Assembly (NCBI GenBank): GCA_009777435.1
Contig: WRLW01000022.1
Coordinates: forward strand, 1-12,146
Reading direction: 5' to 3'
Origin: Oscillospiraceae bacterium
GTDB taxonomy: Bacteria > Bacillota > Clostridia > Oscillospirales > UBA929
DNA length: 12,146 nt
The number at the start of each line of letters is the position of its first letter. The stretch's first letter is position 1. Position numbers and translations under genes: made by a program. A model generated the notes under the pieces. The model was not told the origin of the DNA. It made no database searches and saw nothing but the letters and a program-made list of their open reading frames with translations. Positions 5,778 through 11,565 of this stretch are shown here, piece after piece.

Positions 5778-5806
5778 TTGCAAAAAGTTACTGCCTATGG
5801 TATGAT
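5778..5806 (+). promoter_or_regulatory. Sigma-A-type promoter of the HD-GYP / hybrid kinase operon
   Basis: TTGCAA (5778-5783), a 17-bp spacer and TATGAT (5801-5806), with an extended -10 TG at 5798-5799. The start is predicted near 5813, giving a GC-rich leader of about 154 nt. That leader includes a hairpin GGGCG (5899-5903) / CGCCC (5910-5914) and the palindrome CGCGGCCGCG (5914-5923). I found no c-di-GMP riboswitch consensus in it. Confidence 0.75.
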
Positions 5807-5966
5807 TATCCCGATTTAAGACGCCGCCGCGCAAAACGGGGAACGGCGCCGGACATGCGGCGCAAAAAAGCATTTTAAGAATTCATAAAAGCGGCGGAGG
5901 GCGTGTTCGCGCCCGCGGCCGCGCGCGTCCCGAAAATAAATAACGTGTTGAGTATGGAGTTTGGCA

Positions 5967-6974
5967 ATGAAAACAATTTTTTTGGTGGACGACAGCAACA
6001 TAAGCTTAGCCAAAGGCGAGGAAGCGCTCGAGGATCATTACAGGGTCATGACCCTTCCTTCCGCCGCAAAGATGTTCGGGATGCTTGCGAAGGTAAGGCC
6101 CGACCTTATACTGCTTGATATCGAAATGCCCGCTATGAACGGCTTCGAGGCCCTAAAGCTTCTCAAGGCCGACGACGCATACGCGGGTATACCCGTCATC
6201 TTTGTGACCGGCCGCAATGACACCGACGCCGAAACGCTCGGCTTTGAGCTTGGCGCGGTGGATTTTGTGACCAAGCCCTTCTCGCCTCCCGTGCTGCTCA
6301 ACCGCATCAAGTCGCATCTGGGCATCGACGAGCTTGTGCGCGAGCGGACGGCTCAGTTAGAGCGCCTGAAAAACGGGATTGTGTCCGTTTTAGCCGACAT
6401 GGTTGAGAGCCGCGACATGGTGACCGGCGGGCACATAGAGCGCACGACGATGTATATAAAGATACTTATGCTCGAAATGCTCGCGCGCGGGCTGCATATA
6501 GACGACATGGGGGACTGGGACTTGGATATGGTCGCCTCGTCGGCGCGCCTGCACGACGTCGGCAAAATCTCGGTTTCGGATGTGATTCTGAACAAGCCCG
6601 GAAAGCTGACGGCTGAGGAATTCGACGCCATCAAGCCACATACCGTCGAAGGCGAGCGCATCATAGGCAGGATAGCCGCCCAGGCGGGCGACGAATCGTT
6701 TTTGCGCCACGCGAAGCTTTTCGCGGGCTATCACCACGAGCGCTGGGACGGCACGGGCTATCCCTATGGCCTGAAAGGCGCCGATATCCCGCTGCACGGG
6801 CGCATTATGGCCATCGCCGACGTATACGACGCGCTCGTTTCCGAGCGCCCCTATAAAAAGCCCTTTCCGGGCGACGAGGCCGCCCGTATCATCATGGCCG
6901 GCTCGGGAAGCCATTTCGACCCTGATATCGCGGATGTTTTTTACAGCGTAAGAGTCCGGTTCAAGGCCGTGTAG
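5967..6974 (+). CDS. Response regulator with receiver and HD-GYP domains (c-di-GMP phosphodiesterase type)
   Basis: 335 residues. Receiver domain about 1-120: acidic pair D8-D9, phosphoacceptor D51 in LILLDIEMP, switch T81, and K103 in VTKPF. A short helical linker (121-137) leads to the HD-GYP domain (about 138-330): GGHIERTT (154-161), catalytic HD at 196-197 in RLHDVGKI, H225 in KPHTVEGE, and HHERWDGTGYP (256-266) with the intact GYP, then ADVYDALVSERPYKKPF. All metal-binding motifs are present, so active hydrolysis of c-di-GMP to pGpG or GMP is expected. ATG 5967 follows GGAG (5956-5959) by 7 nt; a TTG two codons earlier is less likely. The kinase gene starts 9 nt after its stop, with the kinase SD overlapping the stop codon, so the two are translationally close and surely one operon. 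The kinase is the likely phosphodonor. Confidence 0.95.
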   Translation: MKTIFLVDDSNISLAKGEEALEDHYRVMTLPSAAKMFGMLAKVRPDLILLDIEMPAMNGFEALKLLKADDAYAGIPVIFVTGRNDTDAETLGFELGAVDFVTKPFSPPVLLNRIKSHLGIDELVRERTAQLERLKNGIVSVLADMVESRDMVTGGHIERTTMYIKILMLEMLARGLHIDDMGDWDLDMVASSARLHDVGKISVSDVILNKPGKLTAEEFDAIKPHTVEGERIIGRIAAQAGDESFLRHAKLFAGYHHERWDGTGYPYGLKGADIPLHGRIMAIADVYDALVSERPYKKPFPGDEAARIIMAGSGSHFDPDIADVFYSVRVRFKAV

Positions 6975-6983
6975 GAGGCTTTT

Positions 6984-9755
6984 ATGATAGCTGAATTTCT
7001 GCGTAAAGCCCGGTCGGTGCGCCAGCCGTATGTGCAGGTGCTGTTTGTGCTGCTCGCGTTTGGGCTTATGGTGTTTTCGAGCTATACCTATATGCGCGGC
7101 ATCGAGGGCAGGAATTTAACGCGCAACGCCATTAACGCGCTGGCCAACGCCCAGACCAATATCGAGACCTCGATGCAGGAGCCGGAAACGGCGCTGGGCA
7201 TAATCTCCGAGGACATACGCGTCATGATTATAAACGGCGCGGGCTTGGACGAAGTGGCGAAATACATAGACGACATGACCGAGTTCATGAACGCAAGCGA
7301 CCGGTTCATGACGCATTTTACCGGCGCGTACGGCTTTTTTGACGTGTTTGGCGAGGCTTTCCACGCCGGAATCGACTGGACGCCGCCTGACGACTATATT
7401 CCTCAGGAGCGCCCCTGGTTCGAGGCGGCCGTCGGCGCCGGCGGCGGCGTCGGGGTCACGGATCCGTATATGGACGTGGCGCTGCATGTCACCTCCATTA
7501 CATACGCGCGCGAAATCTATGACAACGACGGCATAAGGCTGGGTATAGTCTGTCTTGACATCAAGCTTGACAGAATAATAGGCTATGCCGTCAACTCACA
7601 GATTACCGAAAGCAGCTACGGGATACTCGCGACCGGCGGCCTTGAGCTGATAGCCCACCCGATCCCGGTATATATTGGCATGAGCGTGTATAACCTTAAC
7701 GACGGCGCGCAAATCGCCGACGACATGCTGAATGGCAGAGGGATTCTTACCGAGCGCGAGGTGACTTCCCACAACGGCGAGAAGTCCGCCATGTTCTATA
7801 AGAGGCTCTCAAACGGCTGGTATTTGGGCCTGATCGTGCCCTATGACAGCTACTATCAAAACACCGAGGGCATGGCTTGGGTTCTCACCGCCATAGGGCT
7901 GGTGCTGGCCGCGGCCCTGAGCGCCGTGTTGCTGAGCATCGCTTCGGCAAGGAGCAAATCCGACGAGGAGAACAGGCAGAAAAGTAATTTCATGGCGACC
8001 ATAAGCCACGAAATCCGCACGCCGCTCAACTCGATTCTGGGCATCGCGGAGATACAGCTTATGGACGACACGCTTGCGACGGGCGTGAGCGAATCGTTCC
8101 ACGGCATATATAATTCGGGGTATACCCTGCTGAGGATTATCAACGACATACTGGATCTGTCTAAAATCGAGGCCGGTAAAATGGAAATCAGGCCCGCCGA
8201 TTACGAGGTCGCGAGCCTGATAAACGATACCGCGCAGTTAAACGTCATGCAGAAGGGCAGCAAGCCCGTCGAGTTCAAGTTAGACATCAAAGACTACATA
8301 CCGTCGGTGCTGTACGGCGATGAGCTGCGCATCAAGCAGATAATGAACAACCTGCTCTCAAACGCTTTTAAGTATACCGAAAAGGGCGAGGTCACGCTCA
8401 CCATGGACGTCCGCATGGGAGAACATTCCAACATCACGCTTATTATCCGCGTGAGCGACACGGGGCCGGGTATGACGGACTTGCAGGTAAGCCAGCTTTA
8501 TGACAGCTATTCCCGGTTTTACACGGAGTCTACACGCACCATTCAGGGCACGGGGCTTGGCATGAGCATCACGCAGAATTTAGTGCGTATGATGGAAGGC
8601 GAAATTTTTGTTGAGAGCAAGCTGGGCAAAGGCTCGACGTTTACCGTCCGCATACCGCAGAAGAGCGTCGGGGCCGGCCCGCTGGGCAAGGAGCTGACCG
8701 AAAACCTGCAGCAGTTCCGCGTGGGCCGGTCGTCACAGGCCAAAAACGCGCATATAGTGCGCGAACCTATGCCCTATGGAAGCGTCTTGATTGTGGACGA
8801 CGTGGAGACGAATCTATATGTGGCCAAGGGTCTTATGATGCCTTACGGGCTGAGCATCGACACCGCCCTGAGCGGCTTTGAGGCCATAGATAAAATCAAG
8901 GCGGGCTATGTATACGATATCGTGTTTATGGATCACATGATGCCCAAGATGGACGGCATCGAAACCACCAAAAGGATGCGCGCGCTGGGATACGCGCAGC
9001 CCATAGTCGCGCTGACGGCCAACGCCGTTACCGGACAGGCCGAAATGTTCTTGGCGAGCGGATTTGACGATTTTGTATCCAAGCCCATAGACATAAGGCA
9101 TTTGAACCTGACGCTGAACAAGCTGATACGCGATAAGCAGCTGCCTGAGACCATTGAGGAGGCGCGCCGGAAAAAGGCGGAGGAGACCATGCCCGATAAG
9201 GGGCCTCATTCGACGGTAGATACCGAGCTGGCGCGTATATTCGCGCGCGACGCCCAAAAAGCCGCCGACGTGCTGGAGGCGGTGTATGAGAAAAACGGCG
9301 ACTACAGCGAGGAGGACATACAGGCGTATACCATCAATGTCCACGCGATGAAGAGCGCGCTCGCCAGCATAGGACAGCCGGAGCTTTCGGCCTCCGCGCT
9401 CAGCCTGGAAAACGCGGTTCGCAGGAAAAATACCGCCGTTATAGCCTATGAGACCCCCTCGTTCCTCAGCAAGCTGCGCGCCGTGGCGGAGCAGGTCATG
9501 CCCAAGGAGGAGAACGAGGCCGCGGAAGAAGATACGGGTTACTTACGCGAACGGCTTCTCGTAATTCAGGAGGCTTGCTCGGCGTATGACAAAAAGGCCG
9601 CCAAAAACGCGTTAGCCGACCTGAAGCAGAAAACATGGTCGCGCGAGACCAATGATTTGCTTAACGGCATCTCCGAGCATCTGCTGCACAGCGACTTCGA
9701 CGAGGCCGCGGACACCGCGGAGCAGGCCGCGCGGAAGCTATCGGTTGATCAGTAG
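6984..9755 (+). CDS. Membrane hybrid sensor histidine kinase (dCache-HisKA-HATPase-REC-Hpt)
   Basis: 923 residues. TM1 about 17-35; extracytoplasmic sensor 37-296 of dCache type (see YIPQERPWFEAAV at 138-150, VTDPYMD at 158-164, VTSITYAREIYDNDGIRLGIVCLDIKL); TM2 about 297-320; no clear HAMP. HisKA: FMATISHEIRTPLNSILG with phospho-His342. HATPase: N box QIMNNLLSNAFKYTEKG (452-468), G1 VSDTGPGM (490-497), G2 GTGLGMS (522-528). Receiver 600-715: D605-D606, phosphoacceptor D650 in VFMDHMMPKMDG, T678, K700. Hpt: INVHAMKSALASIG with His787; Ser replaces the usual Gly of HxxKG. A helical tail of about 70 residues (850-923) has no clear assignment. The dCache class binds small ligands such as amino acids; the ligand here is unknown. 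TAGGAGG (6972-6978) is the ribosome site. The 3' end overlaps the convergent NusG-II gene by 7 bp with no terminator. Confidence 0.95.
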   Translation: MIAEFLRKARSVRQPYVQVLFVLLAFGLMVFSSYTYMRGIEGRNLTRNAINALANAQTNIETSMQEPETALGIISEDIRVMIINGAGLDEVAKYIDDMTEFMNASDRFMTHFTGAYGFFDVFGEAFHAGIDWTPPDDYIPQERPWFEAAVGAGGGVGVTDPYMDVALHVTSITYAREIYDNDGIRLGIVCLDIKLDRIIGYAVNSQITESSYGILATGGLELIAHPIPVYIGMSVYNLNDGAQIADDMLNGRGILTEREVTSHNGEKSAMFYKRLSNGWYLGLIVPYDSYYQNTEGMAWVLTAIGLVLAAALSAVLLSIASARSKSDEENRQKSNFMATISHEIRTPLNSILGIAEIQLMDDTLATGVSESFHGIYNSGYTLLRIINDILDLSKIEAGKMEIRPADYEVASLINDTAQLNVMQKGSKPVEFKLDIKDYIPSVLYGDELRIKQIMNNLLSNAFKYTEKGEVTLTMDVRMGEHSNITLIIRVSDTGPGMTDLQVSQLYDSYSRFYTESTRTIQGTGLGMSITQNLVRMMEGEIFVESKLGKGSTFTVRIPQKSVGAGPLGKELTENLQQFRVGRSSQAKNAHIVREPMPYGSVLIVDDVETNLYVAKGLMMPYGLSIDTALSGFEAIDKIKAGYVYDIVFMDHMMPKMDGIETTKRMRALGYAQPIVALTANAVTGQAEMFLASGFDDFVSKPIDIRHLNLTLNKLIRDKQLPETIEEARRKKAEETMPDKGPHSTVDTELARIFARDAQKAADVLEAVYEKNGDYSEEDIQAYTINVHAMKSALASIGQPELSASALSLENAVRRKNTAVIAYETPSFLSKLRAVAEQVMPKEENEAAEEDTGYLRERLLVIQEACSAYDKKAAKNALADLKQKTWSRETNDLLNGISEHLLHSDFDEAADTAEQAARKLSVDQ

Positions 9756-10123
9756 GCCACAATATCCGTATCTTCGGACGCGCCGGTAACGAAGATTACG
9801 GCGCGGTTGGGCAGACAGGCCGCCGTCTGGCCGGGATATTTAAGGTAGCCGCTTCGGACGCATACCTTGTCCGGGCAGTCCGAGCCGATAAATGCAATCG
9901 CGCCGCCGCGCACGGCGAAACGGACGTTTGGGTTCTGCTCAAGAGAGAATTCGGCGTCTTGATTTAAGTCCGCCGTTTGAACGACGCGGCCGCCCACCGA
10001 TATCCGGGCCTTTTCCGCGCCGCCGCCAAACAGCCTGAAAAAAGCGTATGCCGCGAGCGCGAATACCAGCAGCGCGGCAAATACGCGTATATCCCGTTTT
10101 GTGATAAGCGCGCGGTCTGTCAT
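9749..10123 (-). CDS. Membrane-anchored NusG domain II-containing protein
   Basis: 124 residues: a short basic N-terminus, one membrane helix (about 13-32, VFAALLVFALAAYAFFRLF), then a NusG_II (DUF1312) domain outside the membrane. The signature is clear: SDCPDKVCVRSGYLKYPGQTAACLPNRAVI (81-110), with Cys83, Cys88 and Cys103. Despite the name, these proteins are not transcription factors; they recur beside ApbE flavin transferases and Rnf-like or extracellular electron transfer genes. The start Met at 10121-10123 is preferred because GGGAG (10138-10134) precedes it by 10 nt; an upstream in-frame start at 10174 would run into the apbE 3' end. The gene lies 19 nt after apbE and is its operon partner. 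The C-terminus contains TGAS (113-116), the core of a flavinylation motif but without the upstream Asp. Confidence 0.9.
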   Translation of the reverse strand: MTDRALITKRDIRVFAALLVFALAAYAFFRLFGGGAEKARISVGGRVVQTADLNQDAEFSLEQNPNVRFAVRGGAIAFIGSDCPDKVCVRSGYLKYPGQTAACLPNRAVIFVTGASEDTDIVAY

Positions 10124-10142
10124 AAAAGAAACGCTCCCATCA

Positions 10143-11207
10143 TTAGGGTGAACCGTCCGATGCCGAGTAGTCACTCAGCGTTTTGGAAATAGCCGCGTAG
10201 CCGTCCGTGGCCCGCCACGCGCCGTCCGTATCTATCCAAAGCGCCTCCGCGCCGCGCCGCGCCGCCAGAGCGGCGCCTTCTTCATATGGCAGTATAAACA
10301 GCGCCGTGGACAGCAGATCGGCCATGCCGGCGTCTCTGTGGATCACCGCAACCTGCTTGTAGAGGTTTGCCGGCATGAGGGCGCCGGGGTCGATTATGTG
10401 GTGGTAGGCTTGGCCGTCCACCACATAAAAGCGCTGGTATCCGCCGCTGCACGATACGGTTGTGTCGCTGCAGTACACGGTATCGGCCTGCTCGCGCGTA
10501 TTGTCCGCGCTTGGCTCAGGCTCCTGTATTCCAACGCCCCAGCGGTTGCGCCCGTCCATCGGCTTGCCTGCCGCCGTGACATTGCCGCCAGCGCTCAAAA
10601 GGCCCGAAATCATCCCGGCGTCGGAAGCGGCCCTGATCGCCAGACCCGCCGCGTATGACTTGGCCACCGCGCCGACGTCCAGCGACATGCCCGGCTTGCG
10701 CAGGAACACCGTACCGCCAGCCTCGTCAATGATCAAATCGTTTATATCCGTATTCCGTGAGGCTTCGAGCAGCGCGCCCATAGGCGGCAGGGCAAGGCCC
10801 TCCTCGCGGTATTCATGCCAAATACGCAGCACCGGCCCCATTGCCACGTTGACCGCGCCGCCGGACAGGTCATACCCCTCCCGCGCGAACAGCAGCAGGT
10901 CTATTATGTCGCGGTCAACCTCGACGGGGGCCGCTCCGGCGTTTTGGTTCACTGTGTACAGGTTGTTCACGCCCTCATAGGCGTTGTATATGTCATAGAG
11001 CCTGTGCAGCTCTTCCATGCGATTATAGATGATTTCCGCGTATAGCCCGAACTCGTCCGCGCTTTGGGCGTAGGCTATGATGACGGTCGCCGTGTCGAAC
11101 AGCCCGGTGAATTCAGTTTGAAACCTCTTATAGCGCGCGGTTTCGCAGCCGCCCGCGCAAAGTACGGCTATGATGAGCAGAAAAGAAACGGCCCGCCTAT
11201 TCAGCAC
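10143..11207 (-). CDS. apbE: ApbE-family FAD:protein FMN transferase, lipoprotein
   Basis: Uses FAD to attach FMN covalently to Thr/Ser of target proteins outside the membrane, with Mg. 354 residues from GTG 11205-11207, which has AGGGGGA (11220-11214) 6 nt upstream. Upstream in-frame starts would place coding across the promoter. The N-terminus VSFLLIIAVLCAGGC suggests lipidation at Cys21. Family landmarks in order: TGLFDTATVII (34-44), GGAVNVAMGPVLRIWH (116-131), LDVGAVAKSYAAGLA (176-190, as in 'lGgiaKGya.d'), GGNVTAAGKPMDGRNRWGVGIQEP (207-230), SGGYQRFY (254-261), YHHIIDP (268-274) and ADLLSTALFIL (296-306), with the metal-site Asp and Thr. The usual TG.P after HIIDP is changed to GALMPA, the one notable departure. 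The downstream NusG-II gene is cotranscribed. No obvious flavoprotein target is in the window. Confidence 0.93.
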   Translation of the reverse strand: MLNRRAVSFLLIIAVLCAGGCETARYKRFQTEFTGLFDTATVIIAYAQSADEFGLYAEIIYNRMEELHRLYDIYNAYEGVNNLYTVNQNAGAAPVEVDRDIIDLLLFAREGYDLSGGAVNVAMGPVLRIWHEYREEGLALPPMGALLEASRNTDINDLIIDEAGGTVFLRKPGMSLDVGAVAKSYAAGLAIRAASDAGMISGLLSAGGNVTAAGKPMDGRNRWGVGIQEPEPSADNTREQADTVYCSDTTVSCSGGYQRFYVVDGQAYHHIIDPGALMPANLYKQVAVIHRDAGMADLLSTALFILPYEEGAALAARRGAEALWIDTDGAWRATDGYAAISKTLSDYSASDGSP

Positions 11208-11267
11208 AAGCGTTCCCCCTATTAAAAGCGAAGTGCGCCGGCCCCCTGATGCTTGCCCGCAATGCCT

Positions 11268-11296
11268 ATAATATACGCGCGCCGGCCTGTTGTCAA
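11268..11296 (-). promoter_or_regulatory. Sigma-A-type promoter of the apbE / NusG-II operon
   Basis: On the minus strand a consensus TTGACA (11296-11291), a 17-bp spacer and TATTAT (11273-11268). Transcription would begin near 11261, 54 nt before the GTG. The -35 box directly abuts the palindromic 19-bp repeat starting at 11297. Confidence 0.8.
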
Positions 11297-11315
11297 TCCG
11301 GCCTGGGCCGGCGGG
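11297..11315. repeat. 19-bp palindromic direct repeat, copy 1
   Basis: TCCGGCCTGGGCCGGCGGG, matching the copy at 11484-11502 at 18 of 19 bases in the same orientation. The core CCGGC-CTGG-GCCGG is an inverted repeat able to form a 5-bp hairpin. It abuts the apbE -35 box. Confidence 0.75.
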
Positions 11316-11357
11316 CAAGGCAAACGCATGAATGTCTATATTGCGGCAGCCCCGCAG

Positions 11358-11376
11358 GGACGCACACTGTGCGTCC
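11358..11376. repeat. Palindromic unit, left copy (REP-like)
   Basis: An 8-bp perfect inverted repeat GGACGCAC / GTGCGTCC with loop ACT, preceded by an extra G that makes the outer flank GGGACGCAC. Confidence 0.85.
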
Positions 11377-11420
11377 GTGGTTCATTTTACCACAACGCGG
11401 GGGAACCAGCGGGGGAACGC

Positions 11421-11439
11421 GGACGCACGCTGTGCGTCC
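11421..11439. repeat. Palindromic unit, right copy (REP-like, inverted)
   Basis: The same 8-bp inverted repeat with loop GCT. Its outer flank (CCCTAC) is the reverse-complement counterpart of the left copy's GCAGGG flank apart from one base, so the two copies are oppositely oriented. Confidence 0.85.
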
Positions 11440-11483
11440 CTACGGCGGCACATCGGAAATTGTGCAAAATGCACGTTCATGCG

Positions 11484-11502
11484 TCCGGCCTGAGCCGGCG
11501 GG
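11484..11502. repeat. 19-bp palindromic direct repeat, copy 2
   Basis: TCCGGCCTGAGCCGGCGGG, 18 of 19 identical to copy 1; the one change falls in the hairpin loop, leaving the CCGGC / GCCGG stem intact. It overlaps the end of the nested element by one base and lies 10 bp before the ald -35 box. Confidence 0.75.
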
Positions 11503-11511
11503 AAAATAATG

Positions 11512-11540
11512 TTGTATATGAAATCCTTTTGTGTTATAAT
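11512..11540 (+). promoter_or_regulatory. Sigma-A-type promoter of ald
   Basis: TTGTAT (11512-11517), a 17-bp spacer and a perfect TATAAT (11535-11540), with an extended -10 TG at 11532-11533. Transcription would start near 11547, giving a leader of only about 20 nt with the SD in it. Confidence 0.85.
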
Positions 11541-11565
11541 TCTGAAAAATCGGAGGAGATTTATT

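Larger units (their letters stand above)
11324..11484. mobile_element. MITE/REPIN-like nested inverted-repeat element
   Basis: Non-coding, about 161 bp. The ends are inverted repeats: ACGCATGAATGT (11324-11335) against the reverse complement of 11473-11484, 11 of 12 matching. Inside lie two inverted copies of a palindromic unit: GGACGCAC-ACT-GTGCGTCC (11358-11376) and GGACGCAC-GCT-GTGCGTCC (11421-11439). Their flanks also mirror each other (GCA/GTA + GGGACGCAC on the outer sides, CCG(T/C)G on the inner). Between them TGGTTC (11378-11383) pairs with GAACCA (11403-11408). Paired inverted palindromes like this are typical of REPINs and of miniature inverted-repeat elements mobilised by a transposase encoded elsewhere. 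No target-site duplication is clear. No protein-coding capacity is seen. Confidence 0.6.

Noticed and set aside
5813..5966. c-di-GMP riboswitch in the leader of the HD-GYP operon
   Set aside because: The gene context invites it, but the conserved GEMM blocks are not present; only simple GC-rich hairpins are seen.
6390..6914. Long minus-strand frame within the HD-GYP gene
   Set aside because: The plus strand encodes intact REC and HD-GYP motifs; the minus frame shows no recognisable domain or ribosome site.
8814..9344. Long minus-strand frame within the hybrid kinase
   Set aside because: Shadow of the REC-Hpt coding region; GC-rich codon use keeps the opposite strand open.
11208..11318. Extended N-terminus for ApbE from an upstream start
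   Set aside because: It would include the TTGACA/TATTAT promoter in coding sequence and place the lipoprotein signal peptide internally; GTG 11205-11207 has a good SD.
11358..11439. CRISPR array
   Set aside because: Only two palindromic units, in opposite orientation, with no regular spacers and no cas genes.
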